Part shown: piece by piece, positions 7,515 to 15,203 of the stretch | Layout of the letters: the number at the start of each line of letters is the position of its first letter | Position numbering within the stretch: position 1 is the stretch's first letter | NCBI RefSeq assembly: GCF_004341625.1 | Contig: NZ_SLZG01000004.1 | Span: 248,001 to 312,000 of the forward strand | Source: Rhizobium sp. BK376 | Lineage (GTDB): Bacteria > Pseudomonadota > Alphaproteobacteria > Rhizobiales > Rhizobiaceae | Reading direction: 5' to 3' | DNA: 64,000 nucleotides | Notes under the pieces: model-generated | The model's input: the letters and a program-made list of their open reading frames with translations, nothing else | Database searches by the model: none | What the model was told of the DNA's origin: nothing | Translations under genes and position numbers: made by a program

Positions 7515-8333
7515 TCATTTTCGCGGCAGTTTCGTCCGCCGCTCAAACTGCCGCAACAGAAGCGACAGCCCGATCGTCAGGAGGAGATAGATGTAGGTGA
7601 CGATCGAATAGGTTTCAAAGAAGCGGAAGGAGCCCGAGGCATAGACCTTGCCCATCTGCGTGATATCGGCAACGCCGAGCACCGAGACCAGCGAGCTGTC
7701 CTTCACCATCGAGACGAAATCGTTGGAGAGCGGCGGGAAGATGACCCGGATCGCTTGCGGAAAGACGACGAGGCGAAAGCGGTGGAAGCGGGATAGGCCG
7801 AGTGCCTTGGAAGCCTCGATCTGCCCCTGGTCCACCGACTGGAAGCCGGCGCGGAAGATTTCGGCGATGAAGGATGCATAGCCGATCATCAGCGCAATGA
7901 TCGCCCGCCACATCAGGGACAGGTCCCGCACCAGCATGGGCTGCGTCCAGCCCTTCGCGGCAAGAGGCGCCGTCACCCAGTTGTATAGCGCCACGATCGC
8001 CGGTGCGCCGACGAAGGCGACGTAGAACAGCAGCACGAGCATCGGGATGCCGCGGATCACCTCGATATAGAAGCGCGCGATCTGCCGAAGCACAACGCTG
8101 TCCGAGAGACCGAGCAGCGCGATGCCGAGACCGAGCGCCGTTGCCAGCGCAAAAGCAACGAGCGTCACGAAGATCGTGATCCAAGCGCCCTGGACGACTG
8201 TCCTAAAGACCTGCGCGTAGAGATCGCTTGTCACGATGACGGCGGCAATGCCGAGCGCCGACAGAATAAGGGCGACCAGCCACCAGGGATAGTCGCCCTT
8301 GATATGGGGCCCGCCTTGCGATGGTTGCGCCAT
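7515..8333 (-). CDS. polar amino-acid ABC transporter permease (HisM/ArtQ family)
   Basis: A 272-residue inner-membrane permease of the histidine/glutamine/opine family. About five or six hydrophobic segments are visible, and the ABC-interacting EAA loop reads IEASKALGLSRFHRFRLVVFPQAIR with the conserved EAxxALG...I..P pattern. The entry segment TVVQGAWITIFVTLVAFALATALGL is typical of the family. It lies 34 bases downstream of a substrate-binding protein gene on the same strand. No ATP-binding subunit and no second permease are adjacent, so the complex must use an ATPase coded elsewhere, possibly shared, and the permease may work as a homodimer. The transported amino acid cannot be read from sequence. 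Confidence 0.9.
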   Translation of the reverse strand: MAQPSQGGPHIKGDYPWWLVALILSALGIAAVIVTSDLYAQVFRTVVQGAWITIFVTLVAFALATALGLGIALLGLSDSVVLRQIARFYIEVIRGIPMLVLLFYVAFVGAPAIVALYNWVTAPLAAKGWTQPMLVRDLSLMWRAIIALMIGYASFIAEIFRAGFQSVDQGQIEASKALGLSRFHRFRLVVFPQAIRVIFPPLSNDFVSMVKDSSLVSVLGVADITQMGKVYASGSFRFFETYSIVTYIYLLLTIGLSLLLRQFERRTKLPRK

Positions 8334-8367
8334 CAGAGCGGGCCTGCTTCATGCACCGACATCGATC

Positions 8368-9165
8368 TCACTGACCCATCTTGTAGTCGAGGAACCACTT
8401 CTTGTTCAGCGCGTCGAATGTGCCGTCGGCCTTCAGCGAGGCGATAGCCGCATTGACGGGCGCCACGAGATCCGAACCCTTCGGGAAGATGAAGCCGAAA
8501 TCCTCGGAGCCGAGCGGGCCGCCAATCAGCTTCAGGCCGCCGTTGGATGCGTCGACATAGCCTTTGCCGGCAGTGCCATCCGTCAGGACCACGTCGACGT
8601 CGCCGGTCTTCAACGCCTGCACGGTCGCGCCGAAAGTTTCGAAGAGCTTGATGCGCGGGTTCTGCTCGTTACCGTCAAGCACTTCGTAGACGGCGGTATA
8701 GAAAGGTGTCGTGCCCGGCTGCGCGCCGATGAGACCATCCTTGAAAGCGCTGAAGGTCTTGGCGTCGGCGAAACGCTTTTCGTCGCCGCGCACCAGCATG
8801 AACTGCTCGGAGCGCATGTAGGGATCGGAGAAATCGACCTTCTGCTTGCGGTCGTCCTTGATGGTGATGCCGGTCATGCCGATGTTGTACTGGCCGTCAG
8901 AAACCGCCTGGATCATCGCATCCCAGCTGGTGTTCTGGTACTGAACGCTGAAATTCAGCCGCTTGGCGATCTCGTTCATCGCATCATATTCCCAGCCGAT
9001 CTGCTTGCCGGACTTGGGGTCGATGAACTGCAGCGGCGGATAGGCATTCTCCGTGACGACGACGACGGTCTTGCCCTTGAGATTTGGCAGATCGGCGGCA
9101 AAGGTGGCGATTGGCGTAAGAGCAAGGGCTGCAAGCCCTGCGAGAACAAAGCGGCGGAACAGCAT
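8368..9165 (-). CDS. amino-acid ABC transporter periplasmic substrate-binding protein
   Basis: A 265-residue solute-binding protein of family 3 (SBP_bac_3). It starts with a signal peptide ([20 protein letters not shown], cleavage after ATFA). The mature protein shows the family hallmarks: [29 protein letters not shown], the ligand segment [22 protein letters not shown], and a C-terminal [18 protein letters not shown]...LNKKWF. It delivers a polar amino acid or similar small solute to the permease coded just downstream. A cysteine lipobox is absent, so it is likely soluble in the periplasm. Substrate identity is open. Confidence 0.92.
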   Translation of the reverse strand: MLFRRFVLAGLAALALTPIATFAADLPNLKGKTVVVVTENAYPPLQFIDPKSGKQIGWEYDAMNEIAKRLNFSVQYQNTSWDAMIQAVSDGQYNIGMTGITIKDDRKQKVDFSDPYMRSEQFMLVRGDEKRFADAKTFSAFKDGLIGAQPGTTPFYTAVYEVLDGNEQNPRIKLFETFGATVQALKTGDVDVVLTDGTAGKGYVDASNGGLKLIGGPLGSEDFGFIFPKGSDLVAPVNAAIASLKADGTFDALNKKWFLDYKMGQ

Positions 9166-9250
9166 GAAAATCTCCCCAAATGAGCGCGTCAGAAACCTGT
9201 CACAGTTGCGATTGCAATGGCAAGATCAATGCCACCGCGCAAGCGCCAAA

Positions 9251-9279
9251 AACAGAAAAGGCGGCCCATAGGCCGCCTT
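9251..9279 (-). terminator. intrinsic terminator after rplS
   Basis: Read on the minus strand, a perfect 9-bp stem (AAGGCGGCC / GGCCGCCTT) with a 4-base loop is followed by a T-rich run (TTCTGTTTTTGG). It sits 32 bases past the rplS stop and would end the ribosomal-protein transcript. Confidence 0.9.
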
Positions 9280-9310
9280 CCCAAGCAAAGATTTTTGCTG
9301 GCTTCGAAGC

Positions 9311-9874
9311 TTATTCAGCGGCCGGCTCGGCTGCTGCTGCAGCCTCTTCGGCAGCCTTGGCAGCGGCGGCTTCAGCTGCTGCCTTCGCTTCTGCGGCTTC
9401 GGCTGCTGCCTTCTCGGCTGCGAGCGCCTGGGCTGCTGCAACCTTCTCGGCTTCGATGCGTGCCTTTTCTTCGGCAACGGCGGCGCGCTCGGCGTCGTTG
9501 AGCTTGCGGGCGCGAACGCCGGTGTCTTCAACGATACGGGCAGACTTACCGCGACGGTCGCGCAGGTAGTACAGCTTGGCGCGACGGACCTTGCCGCGAC
9601 GAACGACTTCGACGCTTTCGATCATCGGCGAGTAAATCGGGAATACGCGCTCGACGCCTTCGCCGTAGGAGATCTTGCGCACGGTGAAGTTTTCCTGCAG
9701 GCCGCCGCCGGAGCGGGCGATGCAGACGCCTTCATAGGCCTGAACGCGGGTACGGGAACCTTCCGTAACCTTCACGTTGACGCGGACGGTGTCGCCCGGG
9801 GAGAATTCGGGAAGCGTGCGCTTGGCTTCGATCTTGGCGACCTGTTCGGCCTCAAGCTGCTGAATGATGTTCAT
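9311..9874 (-). CDS. rplS: 50S ribosomal protein L19 with Ala/Glu-rich tail
   Basis: L19 sits at the 30S-50S interface. The core (residues 1-125) has the expected [62 protein letters not shown] motifs. It is followed by a tail of about 55 residues of low-complexity A/E/K repeats, a feature of alphaproteobacterial L19. The start was placed at [11 protein letters not shown] because this is the conserved N-terminus; the longer frame from 9922 adds an unrelated segment. About 245 bases separate it from trmD, long enough to hold its own promoter, and I see no gene in that gap. A terminator follows. Confidence 0.96.
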   Translation of the reverse strand: MNIIQQLEAEQVAKIEAKRTLPEFSPGDTVRVNVKVTEGSRTRVQAYEGVCIARSGGGLQENFTVRKISYGEGVERVFPIYSPMIESVEVVRRGKVRRAKLYYLRDRRGKSARIVEDTGVRARKLNDAERAAVAEEKARIEAEKVAAAQALAAEKAAAEAAEAKAAAEAAAAKAAEEAAAAAEPAAE

Positions 9875-10120
9875 CGGTCTAACCTTTTCAAGTTCTTCTG
9901 AAACAGCCAGAGCGCTCAACAATCATCCTTTGGTCCATGCCTCTGGATTTGGCCTTGCAGCCGGGAGCGAATTCGCCATTCTTTGTTTGCTGGCAGACGG
10001 GCTATTACCCATTCCGCGTGCGCTACTACACGAAAGCCCCGGGCTTGTCATCCCTTGCCTGACATTTTTGTGACGCGGCAGGCCGGATTCTTCGAGAAGA
10101 GACGCCGATCGGGTCCGGCT

Positions 10121-10831
10121 TCAATCCTTCGGGGACTTGGTAGGCGCCACCGGCTTGTCGAGCAGGTCCGGCCGGCGCTCCGCCGTCAGTTTCAATGCCT
10201 CCTCGCGCTGCCACTTGGCGATGGCGCCGTGATTGCCTGACGTCAGAATGGCCGGGATCTCGCGGCCTTCCCACTCCTGCGGCCTTGTATAGTGCGGATG
10301 CTCAAGCAGCCCGCCTTCGAAGCTTTCGTGCAGGCCGGAAAGATCATTGCCCATGACGCCGGGCAGGATGCGCACGATCGCGTCGAGCAGCGTCAGTGCC
10401 GCCGGCTCGCCGCCGGAGAGGATATAGTCCCCGATCGAAACCTCTTCGAGCCTGCGTGCATCGATGACGCGCTGGTCGACGCCCTCGAAGCGGCCGCAGA
10501 CGATAATGACGCCCTCGCCGTCAGCCAGTTCCCGCACCCGCTTCTGAGTCAGAGGCTTGCCACGCGGGCTCATCAGCAGCCGGGGACGGCTGTCACCCTC
10601 CGACGCATGGTCGATGGCGCGGGCAAGGACATCCGGCTTCAACACCATCCCGGCGCCGCCGCCTGCCGGCGTGTCATCGACGGTGCGATGCTTGTCGGTG
10701 GTAAAATCGCGGATCTGCAGCGTGTCGAGCGACCATTGCCCGCGCTCCATCGCGCGACCAGCGAGCGAAAAGCCGAGATGCCCCGGAAACATTTCCGGAT
10801 AAAGTGTCAGGATGGTTGCCCGGAAAGCCAT
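10121..10831 (-). CDS. trmD: tRNA (guanine37-N1)-methyltransferase
   Basis: TrmD methylates G37 next to the anticodon using S-adenosylmethionine and prevents +1 frameshifting. The 236-residue protein has the knotted SPOUT fold motifs: [19 protein letters not shown], the [24 protein letters not shown] loop, the knot region [16 protein letters not shown] with [20 protein letters not shown], and the C-terminal [22 protein letters not shown]. The ATG lies 3 bases after the rimM stop, so the two are co-transcribed as in many bacteria. Confidence 0.97.
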   Translation of the reverse strand: MAFRATILTLYPEMFPGHLGFSLAGRAMERGQWSLDTLQIRDFTTDKHRTVDDTPAGGGAGMVLKPDVLARAIDHASEGDSRPRLLMSPRGKPLTQKRVRELADGEGVIIVCGRFEGVDQRVIDARRLEEVSIGDYILSGGEPAALTLLDAIVRILPGVMGNDLSGLHESFEGGLLEHPHYTRPQEWEGREIPAILTSGNHGAIAKWQREEALKLTAERRPDLLDKPVAPTKSPKD

Positions 10832-10834
10832 GGC

Positions 10835-11413
10835 CTACTTCTTCGACTTGCCCGGCTTCGGCGTCTTGGGCTTCATGCCGGCAATATCCTCGGGGGCGTC
10901 AACCAGGCCGGCGGCAAGCGGATCGATCAGAATCGTGCCGCCTTCGAGATCAATCTCCAGTACAGCCGCTTCGGAAAAAGGAATGAGCACCGGACGCTTG
11001 CCCGGCCCCTTGAGCTCCAGCAGGTCGCCGGCGCCGAAATCATAGACGCCGCTGATCGTCCCGTAGCTCGTGCCCTTCTCATCGACGGCCTCTAACCCTT
11101 CCAGATCGGCATAGAAGAACTCGTCGTCATCAAGCTCTTCGTCCGGCAGGTTGTCGCGGTCGACGTAAAGCTCCAGCCCGTTCAGCGCTTCGGCGGCATT
11201 GCGGTCGTTGATGCCGCGAAAACGGACGACCACCATGTTCTTGGCCTCACGGATTTCGAGAACTTCGAAGGTGCGACCGTCGAGCGTATGAAGATTGCCA
11301 TAGTCGCCGAGCGCCGTCGGATCGGATGTATAGGCGCGAGCGCGCACCTCGCCCCTCAAGCCCTGGGCTGCGCCGATGGTCGCCATCAATACCGGATTTT
11401 CAAGCTTCGTCAT
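10835..11413 (-). CDS. rimM: ribosome maturation factor RimM
   Basis: RimM binds S19 and helps mature the 30S head. From the ATG at 11413 the 192-residue protein starts [21 protein letters not shown], matching the family start (a short strand leading to the G-x-x-GL-R-GE motif), followed by the PRC-barrel half ([20 protein letters not shown]...GAGDLLEL...[23 protein letters not shown]). The C-terminus is a short basic Pro/Lys tail. The longer open frame to 11737 overlaps rpsP and its terminator and is rejected. The rpsP terminator lies upstream, so expression of rimM-trmD may depend on partial readthrough or on a promoter in the short gap. Confidence 0.95.
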   Translation of the reverse strand: MTKLENPVLMATIGAAQGLRGEVRARAYTSDPTALGDYGNLHTLDGRTFEVLEIREAKNMVVVRFRGINDRNAAEALNGLELYVDRDNLPDEELDDDEFFYADLEGLEAVDEKGTSYGTISGVYDFGAGDLLELKGPGKRPVLIPFSEAAVLEIDLEGGTILIDPLAAGLVDAPEDIAGMKPKTPKPGKSKK

Positions 11414-11477
11414 GGTCTTGGCCGAGGACTGGTTGTCGTGAATGACGTCTGTCTCATAGACATGTGCCAATGGCAAA

Positions 11478-11511
11478 CAAAAAACGGGCGGCATGTCGCC
11501 ATGCCACCCGT
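11478..11511 (-). terminator. intrinsic terminator between rpsP and rimM
   Basis: On the minus strand, ACGGGTGGCATG pairs with CATGCCGCCCGT (12 bp with one G-T type mismatch) around a GCGA loop, followed directly by TTTTTTGTTTG. It lies 24 bases past the rpsP stop and before rimM, so it probably attenuates the operon and gives more S16 than RimM/TrmD. Confidence 0.9.
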
Positions 11512-11534
11512 CCCCTTGCCATTGCTGGCGTATA

Positions 11535-11900
11535 TTATTCGGCCGAAGCTGCAGCAGCTGCGTCGGCAGCCTTCTGTGCCTTTTCAGCAGCACGCTCCTG
11601 AGCGCGCTTGCCCGGCTTTGCCTTTTCCGGGTTGTTCTTGGCTTCGCGCTTTGCAAGGCCTGCCTCGTTGAGGAAGCGCAGAACGCGGTCGGTCGGCTGA
11701 GCACCCTGCTCGAGCCAGTGCTTGATGCGGTCGGCATTCAGCTGAACGCGGCCTTCGCTGTCCTTGGCGAGCATCGGGTTCCAGGAACCGAGGTTCTCCA
11801 GGAAACGGCCGTCGCGCGGGCTGCGCGCATCGGCGAGAACAACGTGGTAGTACGGACGCTTCTTGGAGCCACCGCGGGCGAGACGAATTTTCAGTGCCAT
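11535..11900 (-). CDS. rpsP: 30S ribosomal protein S16 with Ala-rich tail
   Basis: S16 is a small-subunit assembly protein. The first 80 residues carry the conserved [43 protein letters not shown] opening and [25 protein letters not shown] 40-residue Lys/Ala/Glu-rich tail ([20 protein letters not shown]) follows, as in other alphaproteobacteria. A ribosome binding site (AAGGAGTAAAG on the minus strand) precedes the ATG. It sits between the chorismate mutase gene and rimM, in the common ffh-rpsP-rimM-trmD-rplS order. Confidence 0.97.
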   Translation of the reverse strand: MALKIRLARGGSKKRPYYHVVLADARSPRDGRFLENLGSWNPMLAKDSEGRVQLNADRIKHWLEQGAQPTDRVLRFLNEAGLAKREAKNNPEKAKPGKRAQERAAEKAQKAADAAAAASAE

Positions 11901-11949
11901 GTTCTTTACTCCTTAGGCTTTTCTTGACCGCTTCGTGAGGCGGTATGGT

Positions 11950-12258
11950 TCACTTTGCCGCGGCGTGGTCCGCTGCGATCTGTTCATGATGCCGGATGAC
12001 TTCCTTGATGATGAAGTTCAGGAACTTCTCGGCGAAATCCGGGTCCATATCGGCGTCCTTTGCCAAGCGGCGCAGGCGTTCGATCTGGTATTCCTCGCGC
12101 GCCGGATCGGCGGGCGGCAGGTCGTACTTGGCCTTGAGAACGCCGACCGCTTTGGTGCAGCGAAACCGTTCAGCCAGGATATGCAAGAGAGCAGCATCGA
12201 TATTGTCGATCGACTGGCGATAGTTCACCAGCTGCGCTTTTATGTCTGGATCAATCAT
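11950..12258 (-). CDS. chorismate mutase, AroQ type
   Basis: A 102-residue all-helical AroQ-class mutase that would convert chorismate to prephenate for Phe/Tyr synthesis. Visible elements match the family: YRQSIDNIDAALLHILAERFRCTKAVGVLKAKYDLPPADPAREEYQIERLRRLA, with R17-like, K-like (VGVLKAKY) and E/R-rich second-helix residues of the active site, and a final helix FLNFIIKEVIRHHEQ. There is no fused dehydratase or dehydrogenase domain, so it is monofunctional. The start is taken at MIDPDIKAQL; the longer start at 12279 would overlap the ffh stop. It lies 17 bases after ffh and is likely co-transcribed with ffh and rpsP. Confidence 0.9.
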   Translation of the reverse strand: MIDPDIKAQLVNYRQSIDNIDAALLHILAERFRCTKAVGVLKAKYDLPPADPAREEYQIERLRRLAKDADMDPDFAEKFLNFIIKEVIRHHEQIAADHAAAK

Positions 12259-12275
12259 GGGGCAGTAGATCCTCT

Positions 12276-13862
12276 TCACTTCTTCTTCGGCAAACCGGGA
12301 AGTCCCGGGAAACCACCACCGAGGCCCGGCAGCTTGGCGCCACCCAGACCCGGCAATCCACCCATGCCGCCGAGGCCGGGCAGGCCACCACCGGGCTTTC
12401 CAAGGCCCGCGGCTTCCGCCTGCTTCTGCAGCGCTTCGAGCTGCTTCGGGTCGAGGCTGGAGAGATCGGGCATGCCGCCCATTCCACCCATTCCGCCCAT
12501 GCCACCAAGACCCATCTTGCCGGCAAGGCCACCCATCATCTGCTTCATCAGGCCACCTTTGCCCTTGCCGCCCATCATCTTCATCATGTCCGCCATCTGG
12601 CGGTGCATCTTCAGAAGCTTGTTGATGGCGGCGGCGTCGGTACCGGAGCCGGCGGCGATGCGCTTCTTGCGGGAATGCTTGAGAATATCGGGATTGGCGC
12701 GCTCGGCCTTGGTCATCGACTGGATGATGGCGATCTGGCGTCCGAACAGTTTGTCGTCGAGACCGGCGGCAGCCATCTTGTCCTTCATGCCGGCCATGCC
12801 TGGCATCAGGCCCATGATGCCGCCCATGCCGCCCATCTTCTGCATCTGGCGCAGTTGGTCGGCAAGGTCGTTCAGATCGAACTTGCCCTTGGCCATCTTG
12901 GCGGCCATGGCGGCCGCCTTCTCGGCATCAATGTTTTCGGCAGCCCTCTCGACGAGCGAGACGATGTCGCCCATGCCGAGGATGCGGTCTGCGATACGGC
13001 GGGGATGGAATTCCTCCAGCTCGCCCATGCGCTCGCCGACGCCGATCAGCTTGATCGGCTTGCCGGTCACGGCGCGCATCGAAAGGGCTGCACCGCCGCG
13101 GCCGTCGCCGTCCATGCGGGTGAGCACCAAGCCAGTGATGCCGACGCGCTCGTCGAAATTGCGGGCGAGATTGACGGCGTCCTGACCGGTCAAGCTATCG
13201 GCGACCAGCAGGATTTCATGCGGGTTCGACTTCTTCTTGATGTCGGCCATTTCGACCATCAAGGGCTCGTCGATATGGGTACGGCCAGCGGTGTCGAGAA
13301 TGACGACGTCATGGCCACCGAGTCTGGCTGCCTGCACGGCGCGCGCCGCGATATCCGTCGGCGACTGACCGGCGATGACGGGAAGCGTATCGACATTCAC
13401 GTGGACGCCGAGTTGGCGAAGCTGCTCCTGCGCGGCCGGACGGCGCGTGTCGAGCGATGCCATCAGCACCTTTTTCTTCTCGCGGTCGGTGAGCCGCTTG
13501 GCAATCTTTGCCGAGGTCGTCGTCTTGCCCGAGCCCTGCAGGCCGACCATCATGATGACGACGGGGGCAACCGCATGCAGGTCGACGCCGACACCCTCGC
13601 CGCCGAGCATCTCGATCAGCTCGTCATGGACGATCTTGACGACCATCTGGCCGGGCTTGATCGATTTCAGGATTTCGGCGCCGACGGCCTTTTCGCGAAC
13701 CTTGTCCGTAAAGGAGCGCACGACATCGAGCGCCACGTCGGCTTCCAGCAACGCACGGCGAACCTCACGCAGCGCTGCGGAAACATCGGCTTCCGAAAGC
13801 GCGCCACGGCCTGTCAGTCCATTGAGAATGGATCCAAGACGGTCCTGGAGGTTTTCAAACAT
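12276..13862 (-). CDS. ffh: signal recognition particle protein Ffh
   Basis: Ffh binds the SRP RNA and signal sequences and, with FtsY, targets membrane proteins co-translationally. From MFENLQDRLGSILNGLTGRG the 528-residue protein has the N domain, the GTPase G domain with P-loop GLQGSGKTTTSAK, DTAGRTHIDE, LVLTRMDGDGRGGAALS, and the M domain with the long Met-rich segment. The C-terminus is an unusually Gly/Met/Pro-rich low-complexity tail (many GGMGG and PGLGG repeats). The ATG at 13862 is used because homology begins there and GAAGGAGCC-like Shine-Dalgarno sequence lies just upstream (minus strand); the longer frame to 14075 is not supported. FtsY is coded about 8 kb away. Confidence 0.97.
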   Translation of the reverse strand: MFENLQDRLGSILNGLTGRGALSEADVSAALREVRRALLEADVALDVVRSFTDKVREKAVGAEILKSIKPGQMVVKIVHDELIEMLGGEGVGVDLHAVAPVVIMMVGLQGSGKTTTSAKIAKRLTDREKKKVLMASLDTRRPAAQEQLRQLGVHVNVDTLPVIAGQSPTDIAARAVQAARLGGHDVVILDTAGRTHIDEPLMVEMADIKKKSNPHEILLVADSLTGQDAVNLARNFDERVGITGLVLTRMDGDGRGGAALSMRAVTGKPIKLIGVGERMGELEEFHPRRIADRILGMGDIVSLVERAAENIDAEKAAAMAAKMAKGKFDLNDLADQLRQMQKMGGMGGIMGLMPGMAGMKDKMAAAGLDDKLFGRQIAIIQSMTKAERANPDILKHSRKKRIAAGSGTDAAAINKLLKMHRQMADMMKMMGGKGKGGLMKQMMGGLAGKMGLGGMGGMGGMGGMPDLSSLDPKQLEALQKQAEAAGLGKPGGGLPGLGGMGGLPGLGGAKLPGLGGGFPGLPGLPKKK

Positions 13863-14175
13863 CGGCTCTTCCTTGATACGTTCGGGGAGGTTTTTGGAGT
13901 TCCCGAAACGTCGTGCTTTTCCTTGACGAAAACAAGACGCAAAGCCAAAAACCACCCGAGGGCGCATCGCGCTGTCGGATGTTGACCTCCGGGATCGCAG
14001 TCCCGGTCGGCGGCTCGGAGTCTTGAAGCTCGTCGCAGATTGGCGCGATAAACAGGAAAGCGACTGCAAAGTCAACCCAATGCGGCAAAAATGCCGGATT
14101 TGCCGCCTGCCGGGCTTTCAAAACGGTCGACCTCACCCCAGATCACATCGACTTGAACTGAAGAAACGGCAAGGC
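13863..14175. promoter_or_regulatory. divergent intergenic region, ffh / metallo-hydrolase
   Basis: A 313-base space between the ffh start and the divergent metallo-hydrolase start. It should contain both promoters. Frames that extend the two flanking genes into this space show no conservation-like features. I see no RNA gene or strong hairpin. Confidence 0.35.
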
Positions 14176-15195
14176 ATGACCGACAAATCCGCTCGCGGAC
14201 AAAAGCGCAATCCCTATTACCAGGGACCGATATCAGACCATTTCGACGGCACGCGTTTCTTCAATCCCGATGGCGTTGGACCGGGCACGACCCGGTCGCT
14301 GCTCAAATGGCAGTTCAGCGGCAACAGGTCACGCTGGCCGAAAAGCGTTGCCAGCCCCTTTTCGCCCGCAAGGCCCGAGCGCAAAATCGATGGCGACGGA
14401 CTGCGCATCACCATGATCGGCCATGCCTCGATGCTGATCCAGGTCGCGGGCCTTAACATATTGACGGATCCGGTCTGGTCCGAGCGCGTCAGCCCTCTCT
14501 CCTTCATCGGCCCGAGGCGCGTCGTACCACCGGGCATCCGTTTCGAGGACCTGCCGCCGATCGATCTCGTGCTGGTCTCCCACAATCATTACGACCATCT
14601 CGATCTGGCGACACTGAAGCGCCTGCAGAAAGTACACGAGCCCCATATCGTCACGCCGCTCGGCAACGACACGATCATTCGCCGCGCGGCACGGGATGCG
14701 CGTATCGACGTAATGGATTGGGGCGACCGCATCGCAATTTCTAACGATATCCTGATCGATGCCGAGCCTGCGCACCATTGGTCGGCGCGCGGTACCGGGG
14801 ATCGCCGCATGGCGCTCTGGGCGGCTTTCGTCATCTCCACGTCGGCGGGCAAGATCTATCATATCGGCGATACCGGCTTCCATGACGGTATCAACTATGG
14901 TGCGGCAAAGGAAAAGCATGGCGGCTTTCGCCTCGCGATCCTGCCTTTCGGCGCCTATGAGCCGCGCTGGTTCATGAAGGGACAACACCAGAATCCGGAA
15001 GAGGCTGTGACGGGCATGCAGCTCTGCGATGCGGCCTATGTGGCCGGGCATCACTTTGCAACCTTCCAGCTGACCGACGAAGCAATCGATGCGCCGGTCA
15101 CGGCCCTTGAGGCCGCGCTTCGTGAACAGGGAATCGCGCCGGAGCGCTTTCGGCCGCTGCGGGCGGGCGAAGTGTTCGACGTACCGAAGCCGTAA
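14176..15195 (+). CDS. MBL-fold metallo-hydrolase, NAPE-PLD-like
   Basis: A 339-residue zinc hydrolase of the metallo-beta-lactamase fold. The metal motif H-x-H-x-D-H is SHNHYDHLD; further ligand regions are PAHHWSARG, IYHIGDTGFHDG and the C-terminal AGHHFATFQL. The segments IGHASMLIQVAGLNILTDPVWSERVSPL and GPRRVVPPGIRFEDLPPIDLVLVSHNH are the pattern of bacterial relatives of N-acyl-phosphatidylethanolamine phospholipase D and of the UlaG-like group. The substrate is unknown; a phospholipid or phosphodiester is a reasonable guess from the family only. The start at ATG 14176 has an upstream AAGG and the conserved NPYYQGPISDHFDGTRFFNP follows closely; the frame continues upstream but without support. 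Confidence 0.88.
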   Translation: MTDKSARGQKRNPYYQGPISDHFDGTRFFNPDGVGPGTTRSLLKWQFSGNRSRWPKSVASPFSPARPERKIDGDGLRITMIGHASMLIQVAGLNILTDPVWSERVSPLSFIGPRRVVPPGIRFEDLPPIDLVLVSHNHYDHLDLATLKRLQKVHEPHIVTPLGNDTIIRRAARDARIDVMDWGDRIAISNDILIDAEPAHHWSARGTGDRRMALWAAFVISTSAGKIYHIGDTGFHDGINYGAAKEKHGGFRLAILPFGAYEPRWFMKGQHQNPEEAVTGMQLCDAAYVAGHHFATFQLTDEAIDAPVTALEAALREQGIAPERFRPLRAGEVFDVPKP

Positions 15196-15203
15196 CGCGT
15201 GGG

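Noticed and set aside
9226-9531. frames antisense to the Ala-rich tail of L19
   Set aside because: Produced by the repetitive codons of the rplS tail; not a gene.
12300-12530. tandem GGMGG/PGLGG repeats as a separate repeat element
   Set aside because: They are the coding sequence of the Gly/Met-rich Ffh C-terminus, not an independent DNA repeat.
12603-13985. 460-residue plus-strand frame opposite ffh
   Set aside because: Antisense to Ffh; His/Asp/Gly-rich low-complexity shadow with no motif.
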